Part shown: piece after piece, positions 14,874-23,548 of the stretch
How positions within the stretch are numbered: the first letter of the stretch is position 1
How the letters are laid out: each line of letters opens with the position of its first letter
The notes under the pieces: model-generated
What the model saw: only the letters and a program-made list of their open reading frames with translations
What the model was told of the DNA's origin: nothing
The model's database searches: none
Position numbers and translations under genes: made by a program
Source: an uncultured bacterium
GTDB taxonomy: Bacteria > Bacillota > Clostridia > Oscillospirales > Oscillospiraceae
Direction: 5' to 3'
Assembly (NCBI GenBank): GCA_949293245.1
Contig: CASFCS010000014.1
Location: 28,319 to 92,318 of the forward strand
DNA length: 64,000 bases

Positions 14874-17204
14874 TCAGCCCTGAGGCTTGAAGATCAGGTT
14901 CACCAGCTTGTTCTTCACCAGGATGGTCTTTACATGGGCCATGCCGGCGGAGAACTTCTGCACCTTGGGGTCAGCCATGGCGGCAGCCACCACGGCGGCC
15001 TCGTCGCTGTCGGCGGGGACCACGATGTTGGCCCGCAGCTTGCCGTTGACCTGCACCGCCATCTGCACCTCCGCCAGGCGGGTCTTGGCCTCGTCATAGG
15101 CGGGCCAGGGCTGCTGGCAGGCCATGCCGTCGGCGGCAAAGCCCAGGGTCTCCCACAGCTCCTCCACCATGTGGGGGGCGAAGGGGGCGAGCAGCAGCAG
15201 CAGGGTGCGGTAGTCCCCCTTGGAGCAGCCGTTCTGGTAGAAGTCGTTCACCAGGGCCATGAGGGCGGCGATGGCGGTGTTGAACTTCATGGCCTCGATG
15301 TCGTCGGACACCTTCTTGATGGCACGGTGGATGGCCCCCTCGTTGACGGCGGTGTAGTCCATGCCGTCGGTGAGCTGCTCAGACAGGTTCCACACCCGGT
15401 CCAGGAAGCGCTTGCAGCCCTTCACGGCGTTGTCGCTCCAGGCGGCGGCCTTCTCAAAGTCGCCGATGAACATGATATACAGGCGCATGGTGTCCGCGCC
15501 GTACTGTGCCACCACGTCGTTGGGGTTGATGACGTTGCCCCGGCTCTTGGACATCTTCTCGCCGCCCTCCCCCAGGATCATGCCGTGGGAGGTGCGCTTG
15601 TGGTAGAGGGGACCAGTACTTGAGGGCCTCCTTGGAGGCCAGGGCGGTGTCGTTGTGGGGGTCCATATACCGCAGGAAGTACCAGCTGGACCCGGCCCAC
15701 TGGGGCATGGTGTCGGTCTCCCGCTTGGCGGCGCCGCCGCAGCAGGGGCAGGTGGTGTTCACCCAGTCGGTCATCTTGGACAGGGGGGACTCCCCGTCGT
15801 CGGTGGGCTCATAGCTCTCCACGTCGGGCAGCAACAGGGGCAGCTGGTCCTCGCTGAGGGGCTGCCAGCCGCACTTGTCGCACCACACCATGGGGATGGG
15901 CTCGCCCCAGTACCGCTGGCGGGAGAACACCCAGTCCCGCAGCTTGTAGTTCACCTTGGCCGTGCCGATGCCCTTCTCCTCCAGCCACTTGGTGTGGTGA
16001 TGGCGGGGATAGCGTCTTTGACGGTCAGGCCGTTGAGGAAGTCGGAGTTGACCATGATGCCCGTCTCGTCCTTGGCGGTGAAGGCGGCTTTCTGCACGTC
16101 CTCGCCGCCCGAGACCACCTCAATGATCTCGCAGCCGAACTTCTTGGCAAACTCCCAGTCCCGGTCGTCGTGGGCGGGGACAGCCATGATGGCGCCAGTG
16201 CCGTAGGTGGCCAGGACGTAGTCCGAGATGAAAATGGGGATCTCCTTACCGTTCACCGGGTTGATTCCCTTCACCCCGTCCAGACATACGCCGGTCTTCT
16301 CCTTGTTGAGCTCGGTGCGCTCCAGGTCGGACTTGGAGGCGGCGGCTCTCTGGTAGGCCGTCACCTCGTCGGCGTTTTTCAGCAGGGGCATCCACTTCTT
16401 CACCAGCTCGTGCTCCGGGGAGAGCACCATGTAGGTGGCGCCGAAGAGGGTGTCGGGCCGGGTGGTGAACACCACGATGTCGTCCCCGGCGGTGGCCTTG
16501 AAGGTGACCTCCGCGCCGGTGGACCGGCCGATCCAGTTCTTCTGCTGGATCTTCACCCGCTCGATGAAATCCAGGTCGTCCAGATCGTCAATGAGCCGCT
16601 GGGCGTACTCGGTGATCTTCAGCATCCACTGGGATTTCTCCTTGCGGATGACGGGGGCGCCGCAGCGCTCGCACACGCCCTCCACCACCTCCTCGTTGGC
16701 CAGGACGCACTTGCAGGAGGTGCACCAGTTCACGGGCATGGTGGTCTTGTAGGCCAGACCGTGCTTGTAGAGCTGGAGGAAGATCCACTGGGTCCACTTA
16801 TAGTAGCTGGGGTCGGTGGTGTTGACCTCCCGGTCCCAGTCGAAGGAATAGCCCAGCATCTGCAGCTGCTTGCGGAAGTTGACAATGTTGTCGTGGGTCA
16901 CCTTGGCGGGGTGGATGTGGTTTTTGATGGCGTAGTTCTCCGTGGGCAGGCCGAAGGCGTCGTAGCCCATGGGAAAGAGGACATTAAAGCCGTCCATCCG
17001 CTTTTTCCGGGCCACCACGTCCATGGCGGTATAGGGCCGGGCGTGGCCCACATGGAGCCCCTGGCCGGAGGGGTAGGGGAACTCTACCAGGGCATAAAAC
17101 TTGGGCTTTTCGCTGTGGTTCTCGGTCTTGTAGACCCCGGTCTCCAGCCATTTCTTCTGCCACTTGGGCTCGATGGCGGCAAAATCATACTTCAAATCTC
17201 TCAC
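14874..17204 (-). pseudogene. leuS: Leucyl-tRNA synthetase gene with two frame-breaking lesions
   Basis: The N-terminal part (17204-15951) holds the HIGH motif HVGHA, a CxxC pair and the editing domain. Near 15991-15995 an extra GGTGT (a 5-bp tandem duplication on the plus strand) shifts the frame. The catalytic part resumes as [20 protein letters not shown] and reaches ALKYWSP. There the sequence jumps, near 15606-15613, straight to [11 protein letters not shown] in the first frame, dropping roughly 35-40 residues that in other LeuRS enzymes contain the conserved GG-x-EH region. KMSKS and the anticodon-binding C-terminus (to 14874) are intact. As written, no full LeuRS can be made. Since the enzyme is essential, either another copy exists or the sequence has errors. 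The start is a GTG with AGGAAG close by. Confidence 0.85.
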
Positions 17205-17291
17205 GCTTCCTGTTCAAAGAATCCTCCGCCCCCGGCGGAGAGGCGGCCTGGGGCCGCGGGTACAGCAGGGGATATGGGCTCAATGGACAAT

Positions 17292-17320
17292 ATTATACTG
17301 AACTGATCCGCCAAATGCAA
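17292..17320 (-). promoter_or_regulatory. Promoter of leuS
   Basis: TTGCAT (17315-17320), 17 bp and TATAAT (17292-17297) on the minus strand. The short leader has two small hairpins but no T-box core sequence. Confidence 0.7.
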
Positions 17321-17339
17321 GCAAAAAGCGCTCCCCTTC

Positions 17340-18512
17340 TCAGATCCGGGCCACGCCGGAGCGGCGGGCGGCCTGGGCCACCGCGGCGGCCACCGCGTCC
17401 TTCACCCGGGGATCGAAGGCCTCAGGCAGGATGCGGTCCACGCTCAGCTCCTCCGGGGAGACCAGGTCCGCCAGGGCGTAGGCCGCGGCGATCTTCATCT
17501 CGTCGTTGATGTCCCGGGCCCGCACATCCAGGGCCCCGCGGAAAATGCCGGGGAAGGCCAGCACGTTGTTCACCTGGTTGGGGAAGTCGCTGCGGCCGGT
17601 GGCCACCACCAGGGCCCCGGCAGCCTTGGCCTGGTCGGGGAAGATCTCGGGTGTGGGGTTGGCGCAGGCGAAGATGATGGGGTCCTTGGCCATGGAGCGC
17701 ACCATGTCCGGCGTAAGCACCCCGGGGCCGGAGACACCGATGAACACATCCGCCCCCCGGATGACCTCCTCCAGGGTGCCGGCCCGGCGCTCCGGGTTGG
17801 AGATGCGGGCCATCTCCGCCTTCACGGCGTTGAGCCCCTCCCGCCCCTGGTAGATGGCGCCGGCCCGGTCGGTCATAATCACGTCCCGCAGGCCCATGGC
17901 CATCAGCAGCCGGATAATGGCCACGCCGGCGGCCCCGGCGCCGGAGGTGACCACCCGCACCTGGGAGAGCTCCTTCCCCGCCAGCTTCAGGGCATTGATC
18001 ATCCCCGCCAGGGTGATGACGGCGGTGCCGTGCTGGTCGTCGTGGAAAATGGGGATGTCGCAGCACTCCTTCAGCCGCGCCTCGATCTCAAAGCACCGGG
18101 GAGCGGAGATGTCCTCCAGATTTACCCCGCCGAAGGAGCCCGCCAGCAGGCGCACGGTATTGACGATCTCGTCCACGTCCTTGGAGCGGACGCACAGGGG
18201 GATGGCGTCCACATCGCCGAAGGCCTTGAACAGGACGCACTTGCCCTCCATCACCGGCATGCCCGCCTCGGGGCCGATGTCCCCCAGGCCCAGTACGGCC
18301 GTGCCGTCGGTAACCACCGCCACGGTGTTCCACCGGCGGGTGAGGTCATAGCTCTTGTCCACGTCCTTCTGGATCTCCAGGCAGGGCTGGGCCACGCCGG
18401 GGGTGTAGGCCAGGGAGAGGGCCTCCTTGCTGTCCACCGCCGCACGGGGGGTGACCTCCAGCTTGCCCCGGAGGGCGTAGTGCATCTTCAAAGATTCTTC
18501 CGCATAGTTCAT
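17340..18512 (-). CDS. NAD(P)-dependent malic enzyme
   Basis: A 390-residue short-form malic enzyme that converts malate to pyruvate and CO2 with NAD(P) reduction. YTPGVAQPC near residue 32, the metal- and substrate-binding HDDQHGTAVITLAG near 160, the nucleotide-binding GAGAAGVAII near 195 and FACANPTPEIFP near 275 are all present. There is no phosphotransacetylase-like extension. The ATG at 18512 has AGGAG 9 nt before it. The cofactor choice between NAD and NADP cannot be read safely. It follows rsfS and that gene's terminator, so it may have separate expression. Confidence 0.94.
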   Translation of the reverse strand: MNYAEESLKMHYALRGKLEVTPRAAVDSKEALSLAYTPGVAQPCLEIQKDVDKSYDLTRRWNTVAVVTDGTAVLGLGDIGPEAGMPVMEGKCVLFKAFGDVDAIPLCVRSKDVDEIVNTVRLLAGSFGGVNLEDISAPRCFEIEARLKECCDIPIFHDDQHGTAVITLAGMINALKLAGKELSQVRVVTSGAGAAGVAIIRLLMAMGLRDVIMTDRAGAIYQGREGLNAVKAEMARISNPERRAGTLEEVIRGADVFIGVSGPGVLTPDMVRSMAKDPIIFACANPTPEIFPDQAKAAGALVVATGRSDFPNQVNNVLAFPGIFRGALDVRARDINDEMKIAAAYALADLVSPEELSVDRILPEAFDPRVKDAVAAAVAQAARRSGVARI

Positions 18513-18577
18513 GGTCAATGTCTCCTTCACTCTCCCGCCGGGCGGGGAATTGGTAGTATGGGGTTTTCCCGGGAAAT

Positions 18578-18616
18578 CGCGAAAGGGAGATGCCCTCAGG
18601 CCATCTCCCTTTCGCG
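18578..18616 (-). terminator. Terminator after rsfS
   Basis: A perfect 15-bp stem (18578-18592 and 18602-18616) with a 9-nt loop begins a few bases after the rsfS stop. The following T-run on the minus strand is short. Confidence 0.75.
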
Positions 18617-18619
18617 GGT

Positions 18620-18979
18620 TCAGGTTGTCAGCATGGAGGAAATGTCCACCGGCGCGGCGTCGTTCCACAGCCGCTCCAGGTCGTAGAAATTCCGGGCCTC
18701 CTCGGTGAAGATGTGGACCACCACGCTGGAGTAGTCCATGAGCACCCAGGTGCCCTCCCGGTGGCCCTCCACATGGTGGGGCTCCTCCCCCAGGCGGCTG
18801 AGGCTGTCCTCCACCGCGTCGGTCAGGGCCTTGAGCTGGGTGTTGGAGGTGCCGGTACACAGCACGAAATAATCCGCCAGGGTGGTAAGCTCCGACGTGT
18901 TGAGCAGGGCGATCTCCTTGCCCTTCTTGCTGTCCAGGGCCTGTACAATGGCCCGGGCCAGTTCCTGCGAATCCATCAT
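18620..18979 (-). CDS. rsfS: Ribosome silencing factor
   Basis: A 119-residue RsfS/DUF143 protein. It binds uL14 on the 50S subunit and blocks subunit joining when nutrients are short. The family segments LADYFVLCTGTSNTQLKA, EGHREGTWVLMDYSSVVVHIF and FYDLERLWNDA are all recognisable. The ATG at 18979 has AGGAG 9 nt upstream. It stands downstream of nadD-yqeK and the LCP gene, a common order in Firmicutes. Confidence 0.95.
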   Translation of the reverse strand: MMDSQELARAIVQALDSKKGKEIALLNTSELTTLADYFVLCTGTSNTQLKALTDAVEDSLSRLGEEPHHVEGHREGTWVLMDYSSVVVHIFTEEARNFYDLERLWNDAAPVDISSMLTT

Positions 18980-19016
18980 GGATACGGTCTCCTTTCCTGT
19001 GGTGTGGCGGGCGCCA

Positions 19017-20606
19017 TCACGCCGCGCTCTCCCCTGTCCCCGCTGCGCCAGACTCCGCCGGGCTGCTGGGAGAGGGAGAGGGACTGGGCTCCGGCGAGAC
19101 GCCAGGGTCCGTGGAGGGGGTGGGCTCCGGCGAGACACCGGGATCTGTGGAAGGGGTGGGCTCCGGCGAAACCCCCGGGTCCGTAGAGGGGGTGGGCTCC
19201 GGCGAAACCCCCGGGTCCGTAGAGGGGGTGGGCTCCGGCGAAACCCCCGGGTCCGTAGAGGGGGTGGGCTCCGGCGAGACGCCGGGATCAGTAGTGGGGG
19301 TAGGCTCCGGCGAGACGCCGGGGTCCACAGAGGGGCTGGGCTCCGGCGAGGGGCTGGGAGTGCTGGTACCGCCGCCGGAGGAGGAACTCCCGCCGGAGGA
19401 ACTCCCGCCCGAGGACGATCCGCCGGAAGAGCCGCCGGTAACGGCCCCCGAATTCACCGCCAGGGTATAGTTGGAGGTGACGCTCATCAGCTCCAGCTGA
19501 GAGAGGGTCACATCCTCCTCATAGGGATTAAGGTAGAGATTGATGGCCTCCAGCAGCTCGTCCGGGTTGGGCACCACATAGCTGCCGTAGGTCCCTCTGG
19601 GGTACTCCACCGCGGAGCAGGGCATGGTAAAGAAATTGACATTGGCCATGTCCAGCCCACCCACCACAGCGGACTGGCCGAACCAGATCAGGTTGGACAA
19701 GGACAGGTCGGTCTCCACATACTGCTGGAAGATCCGGGCAAACTCGGGGATCTTGGCCACGTTGCCGATCTGCAGGCACTGCTGGATCACTGCGGTCATG
19801 AAGGACTGCTGGAGCTGGATGCGGCTCAGGTCGCTGCCGTCGCTGGGGGTGCTGACCCCGCCGTTGTTCTTGCGCCAGCGCACCACCTGCATGGCGTCGT
19901 CCCCGGTAAGCTTGCGGTAGCCCTCGGCCTGGTCGATATAGAGATCCTGGGCGGGGTCGTTGTAGTACATGCGGAAGGGCACGTCAAACCACACGCCGCC
20001 GATGGCGTCCACCAGCTCGCCCACGGCCTCCCACTCCACCATCACATAGAAGTCGGGGATAAAGCCCACCAGGGAGCCTACCTCCTCCTTCAGGGCCTGG
20101 ATGCCCTCCTCGCCGCCGCCGTTGGCGTTGTACACGGAGTTGAGCTTTTTCACGCTCCAGGGCACGTTCACCATGGTGTCCCGGGGGAGGCTCATACAGT
20201 TGAGCTTCTGGTTGGTTACGTCATAGGAGAAGAGCATCATGGTGTCGGTATTGCCGCCGCCGCCGGTGTCTCTGCCCACCAGCAAAATGGTATAGAAGTC
20301 CTCGCTTTTCCGGGTGCCGCTGACCCGGGGCCCGTTGGTCACCACCCCATCTCCCTCCTCCCCGCTGTCGCTGTGAGAGGGATTGCTGGGCTGAGGAATG
20401 CTGGGACGCACGGAGAGCAGGGTGTTCCAGATCACCACTCCCGACACTGCCAGCACCAGAATAACCGCGCCGACAATACAGGCTACCCGGATCTTTTTCT
20501 CTTTGCTCCACTTTTTCCTGGCTTTTTTCTGATTTGCCGACCCACGCAGCGGTCTGGTCTCCGGTGGCTGCTGGGGACGGTCGCCGTGATTGGGGTGCTC
20601 ATTCAT
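19017..20606 (-). CDS. LytR-CpsA-Psr (LCP) family ligase with repeat tail
   Basis: A 529-residue membrane-anchored extracytoplasmic enzyme. LCP proteins move wall teichoic acid or other glycopolymers from lipid carriers to peptidoglycan. A basic cytoplasmic N-terminus (about 40 residues) precedes one membrane helix (about 41-62). The LCP domain spans about 105-340, with GRDTGGGGNTDTMMLFSYD, LPRDTMVNVP and the arginine-rich QVVRWRKNNGG. After a Gly/Ser linker the C-terminus is a Pro/Glu/Asp repeat of a 12-residue unit, which probably crosses the wall. The gene starts 8 bp after the nadD-yqeK stop. Confidence 0.93.
   Translation of the reverse strand: MNEHPNHGDRPQQPPETRPLRGSANQKKARKKWSKEKKIRVACIVGAVILVLAVSGVVIWNTLLSVRPSIPQPSNPSHSDSGEEGDGVVTNGPRVSGTRKSEDFYTILLVGRDTGGGGNTDTMMLFSYDVTNQKLNCMSLPRDTMVNVPWSVKKLNSVYNANGGGEEGIQALKEEVGSLVGFIPDFYVMVEWEAVGELVDAIGGVWFDVPFRMYYNDPAQDLYIDQAEGYRKLTGDDAMQVVRWRKNNGGVSTPSDGSDLSRIQLQQSFMTAVIQQCLQIGNVAKIPEFARIFQQYVETDLSLSNLIWFGQSAVVGGLDMANVNFFTMPCSAVEYPRGTYGSYVVPNPDELLEAINLYLNPYEEDVTLSQLELMSVTSNYTLAVNSGAVTGGSSGGSSSGGSSSGGSSSSGGGTSTPSPSPEPSPSVDPGVSPEPTPTTDPGVSPEPTPSTDPGVSPEPTPSTDPGVSPEPTPSTDPGVSPEPTPSTDPGVSPEPTPSTDPGVSPEPSPSPSPSSPAESGAAGTGESAA
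19087..19350 (-). repeat. 36-bp coding tandem repeat in the LCP gene
   Basis: Seven full 36-bp units with a constant period (heads at 19087, 19123, 19159, 19195, 19231, 19267, 19303) plus a partial eighth encode repeats of the type PEPTPSTDPGVS. Three central units are virtually identical, so repeat number may vary between strains. Confidence 0.92.
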
Positions 20607-20613
20607 TTCTTTG

Positions 20614-21804
20614 TCATTCTCCCTTTAAGTATGCGTAGGCTTTCTGTGTGTTTTCATGGACCGAGCCGTGCTTCTCAGCCACCTCTTGGATGGAGAGGGC
20701 CAGACCCATGCGCATAGCCTCATCCAGGTCCTGGTAGGCCATTTTACGCATGGCGCTCACCTCGGGAAAGTCCCGGTTTGGCTCGATATAGTCGGCCATA
20801 TAGAGGATCTTCTCCCCCAGGGTCATGCCCGGCCGGCCGGTGGTGTGCCAACAGATGGCGGAGCACACCTCCTCGCTCTGGCCAAACCAGTGGCGGGCCA
20901 GGGCGGCCCCCGTCTTGGCGTGGAGAAGCTTGGCGGTATTGCGTTCCATATCATCTAGTACGATATCATATTCCCTGCACAAATTCAACTGGGAGTCATA
21001 ATCCAGATATTTGGTACAATCGTGGAGGATGCCCGCCCGGCGGGCGGCGTCCTCGTCCCACCCCCACCGGCGGGCCAGGCACACCGCCTCCTGCTCCACC
21101 CCCAGGATGTGGGGCAGGCGCTGGGCCCGCACCATGGAGAAGGAGACCGCCCGCAGCTGGTCGATGGTCAGGTCCTTCAGGTCGGTATCGGTGTGGTAGA
21201 GCCTCTGGCGGAGGATGTAGCCGTACACCGGGGTCCACAGGTAGGACTGCCCGCCCCCCCGGCCCAGGGCGGAGCGCAGCTCCGTGGAGGAGATGTTGGT
21301 CACCCGGGGGAGCTCCACAGGCATCACCCGGGCGCCGTAGGCCGCCCGCAGCTCCTCCCCGTGGCGCTGGAAGAGGGCCAGGTCGTCCGACTCGCTGCGG
21401 GCAAAGGGGGCCAGGGTCACCAGATCGCAGATGGCCTGGCACTCCTTCCAGGTCTGGAAGGAGAGGAACATGTCCGTCCCCATAAGGAGGTAGAGGATGT
21501 CCTCCGGGTGCTCCTGGCGCAGCTGGCGCAGGCTCTGGGCGGTATAGCTGGTGCCCCCCCGGCGCACCTCCAGGTCGGAGACATGCACCCTGGGGTCCCC
21601 CATGCCGTCGGCCATCAGGCGGGTCATCTCCAGCCGCTGCTCCGCCGTGGCCGCCTCCTCAGGCAGGATCTTGTGGGGGGGCGTGCTGGCAGGGACAAAA
21701 ATCAGCTCATCCAGGCCCAGGCTCTCCAGAGCTGCCCGGGCCGCGTTGCGGTGCCCCAGATGGGGCGGGTCAAAGGTGCCGCCGTAGATCCCGATCTTCT
21801 TCAT
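20614..21804 (-). CDS. nadD: Fused nicotinate-nucleotide adenylyltransferase / YqeK HD phosphohydrolase
   Basis: A 396-residue fusion. Residues 1-200 are NadD, which makes nicotinic acid adenine dinucleotide: GGTFDPPHLGH near residue 8 and the ISSTELR signature near 172. Residues 210-396 are a YqeK-type HD domain, recognised by LPHILGVEQEA, the HD doublet in AGILHDCTKY and the later H in CWHTTG and D in YMADYIEPNR. YqeK enzymes of Firmicutes hydrolyse diadenosine tetraphosphate. In most relatives the two are neighbouring separate genes; here there is no stop between them. Both act on adenylylated nucleotides, so fusion is biochemically sensible. Confidence 0.95.
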   Translation of the reverse strand: MKKIGIYGGTFDPPHLGHRNAARAALESLGLDELIFVPASTPPHKILPEEAATAEQRLEMTRLMADGMGDPRVHVSDLEVRRGGTSYTAQSLRQLRQEHPEDILYLLMGTDMFLSFQTWKECQAICDLVTLAPFARSESDDLALFQRHGEELRAAYGARVMPVELPRVTNISSTELRSALGRGGGQSYLWTPVYGYILRQRLYHTDTDLKDLTIDQLRAVSFSMVRAQRLPHILGVEQEAVCLARRWGWDEDAARRAGILHDCTKYLDYDSQLNLCREYDIVLDDMERNTAKLLHAKTGAALARHWFGQSEEVCSAICWHTTGRPGMTLGEKILYMADYIEPNRDFPEVSAMRKMAYQDLDEAMRMGLALSIQEVAEKHGSVHENTQKAYAYLKGE

Positions 21805-21875
21805 GACTGCATCCCTTCCTCTGTCCTAAGATAGGGGTAAGCGCCGGGGGACGGCCAGGGGACGCCCCCCTGTCC

Positions 21876-22184
21876 TCAGCCCTTCACCAGCTGGATCTTG
21901 TCCTTCTTGTCCTTCTTGTGGCTGGGGCGGTAGAGCACGAACCGGGTCCCGATGACCTGCACCACCTGGCTGCGGGTGGCGGCGGCCAGGGCCTCCGCCC
22001 CCTCCCGGGCGGAGAGCAGGGAGTTCTCCAGCACCCGGCCCTTGATGAGCTCCCGGGCCTCCAGGGCGTCGTTGGCCTGCTTGATGAGGTTGTCCCCCAG
22101 GCCCTCCCGGCCCACATGGAGGATGGTGTCCAGCCCGTTGGCCAGGGCCCGGAGCTGGGCGCGCTGCTTGCTTGTCAGTTCCAA
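21876..22184 (-). CDS. yhbY: YhbY family ribosome-associated RNA-binding protein
   Basis: A 102-residue CRM-domain protein linked to 50S assembly. SKQRAQLRALANGLDTILHVG, the conserved region around GREGL, and VVQVIGTRFVLYRPS match the family. The C-terminus is lysine-rich. The start is TTG at 22184, with AAGGAG 8 nt before it; no ATG is available. It lies between rdgB and the nadD fusion. Confidence 0.92.
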   Translation of the reverse strand: MELTSKQRAQLRALANGLDTILHVGREGLGDNLIKQANDALEARELIKGRVLENSLLSAREGAEALAAATRSQVVQVIGTRFVLYRPSHKKDKKDKIQLVKG

Positions 22185-22201
22185 AGTGAATTTCTCCTTT
22201 T

Positions 22202-22801
22202 TCAGCCGTTGTGGGCGGCCAGATAGGCCGCCAGCTTCTCGCCAAAGGCCGCCAGGGCCCGCCCCCGATGGGACACGGTGTTCTTCTCCTGGGCGGTCAT
22301 CTGGGCGAAGGTCTTTTTAAACGCAGGGAGGTAGAAGATGGGGTCGTAGCCAAAGCCCCCCTCCCCTTTTGGGGCGTAGGCCAGCGTGCCGGGGCACTCC
22401 CCCCGGGCGGTGAGCACGTCCCCGTTGGGGAAACAGCAGGTGATCACCGAGACGAATTTCGCCCGCCGGTCCAGCTGCCCGCGCATGTTGTTCAAAAGCA
22501 GGGTATACCGCCCCACGTCGTCCAGGCCCTCCCCGCCGTAGCGGGCGGAGTACACCCCCGGGGCCCCCTGAAGGGCGTCCACGCACAGCCCGGAGTCGTC
22601 TGCGATGGCGGGCAGGCCGCTGGCCTCCATCACCGCCCTGGCCTTGAGCAGGGAGTTCTCCTCAAAGGTGGTCCCCGTCTCCTCCACGTCCACGTCCACG
22701 CCGGCCTGGGCCTCCAGGATGACCTCCACCCCCTGGGCCCCCAGGATGGCCTGGAGCTCCTCCAGCTTGTGGGTGTTCTTGCTGGCAAGTACGATTTTCA
22801 T
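22202..22801 (-). CDS. rdgB: XTP/dITP diphosphatase
   Basis: A 199-residue HAM1/RdgB house-cleaning enzyme that hydrolyses dITP and XTP to keep them out of DNA. It shows SKNTHKLEE at residue 7, DDSGLCVDAL near 68, GFGYDPIF near 153 and SHRGRALAAF near 180, all at the usual positions. GGAGG precedes the ATG and the gene starts 3 bp after the rph stop, so the pair is coupled, as often in Firmicutes. Confidence 0.96.
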   Translation of the reverse strand: MKIVLASKNTHKLEELQAILGAQGVEVILEAQAGVDVDVEETGTTFEENSLLKARAVMEASGLPAIADDSGLCVDALQGAPGVYSARYGGEGLDDVGRYTLLLNNMRGQLDRRAKFVSVITCCFPNGDVLTARGECPGTLAYAPKGEGGFGYDPIFYLPAFKKTFAQMTAQEKNTVSHRGRALAAFGEKLAAYLAAHNG

Positions 22802-22804
22802 AGC

Positions 22805-23524
22805 TCAACCTCCCAGGGCGGCCCGCTGAATGGTCTGGACCTCCCGGATGCCCTTGGCGCACAGGTCCACCAGGGCCCGCTGCTCCTCCAGGGTAAAGGC
22901 CCGGCCCTCGCCGGTGCCCTGGAGCTCCACCAGGCGGCCGTCTCCGGTCATGACGCAGTTGAAGTCCACCTGGGCGGCGGAGTCCTCCTCATAGCACAGG
23001 TCCAGAAGCAGCCGGTCATCCACGATGCCGGCGGAGATGGCGGCCACGCAGGTGGTCAGGGGCATCTCGGTGAGCACCCCCTGCTCCACCAATTTGTACA
23101 GGGCGCAGGCCAGGGCCACATAGCCCCCGGTGACGCTGGCGGTACGGGTACCCCCGTCCCCCTGGAGCACATCGCAGTCCACGGTGATGGTGCGCTCTCC
23201 CAGCTTCTTCATGTCCACCGCCGCCCGGAGGGCCCGGCCGATGAGACGCTGGATCTCCGCCGAGCGGGGGGAGAGCTTGAGCTTGGCGATGTCCCGCTTG
23301 GACCGCTCCCGGTTGGCCCGGGGCAGCATGGAGTACTCGGCGGTGACCCAGCCCTCCCCCTCCGGGACGTGGGGCGGGGTCTTCTCCTCCACCGAGGCGG
23401 TGCACAGCACATGGGTGTTCCCCCAGCGCACCAGGCAGGAGCCCTCTGCAAAGCGGTTGATACCGGGGATAATCTCAAGGGGCCGGAGCTGATCTGCGCT
23501 CCGCCCGTCCAATCTTTGGTCCAT
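22805..23524 (-). CDS. rph: Ribonuclease PH
   Basis: A 239-residue phosphorolytic 3'-5' exoribonuclease that trims tRNA precursors. The family segments PGINRFAEGSCLVRWGNTHV, MLPRANRERSKRD, IGRALRAAVD, DCDVLQGDGGTRTASVTGG and QVDFNCVMTGDG are all present at expected places, and length is normal. AAGGAGG lies before the ATG. Upstream ftsY ends 25 bp away. Confidence 0.97.
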   Translation of the reverse strand: MDQRLDGRSADQLRPLEIIPGINRFAEGSCLVRWGNTHVLCTASVEEKTPPHVPEGEGWVTAEYSMLPRANRERSKRDIAKLKLSPRSAEIQRLIGRALRAAVDMKKLGERTITVDCDVLQGDGGTRTASVTGGYVALACALYKLVEQGVLTEMPLTTCVAAISAGIVDDRLLLDLCYEEDSAAQVDFNCVMTGDGRLVELQGTGEGRAFTLEEQRALVDLCAKGIREVQTIQRAALGG

Positions 23525-23548
23525 GTCGTCCTCCTTTTCCGTGTGCCC

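Noticed and set aside
14874..17204. Programmed frameshifting as explanation for the split leuS
   Set aside because: The first lesion is a 5-bp duplication without a slippery heptamer, and the second removes conserved codons, so recoding cannot restore the protein.
17205..17335. T-box leader for leuS
   Set aside because: The leader is only about 80 nt after the promoter and lacks the T-box core sequence.
19087..19350. Possible CRISPR array with 36-bp periodicity
   Set aside because: There are no unique spacers; the repeat is continuous and encodes the in-frame tail of the LCP protein.
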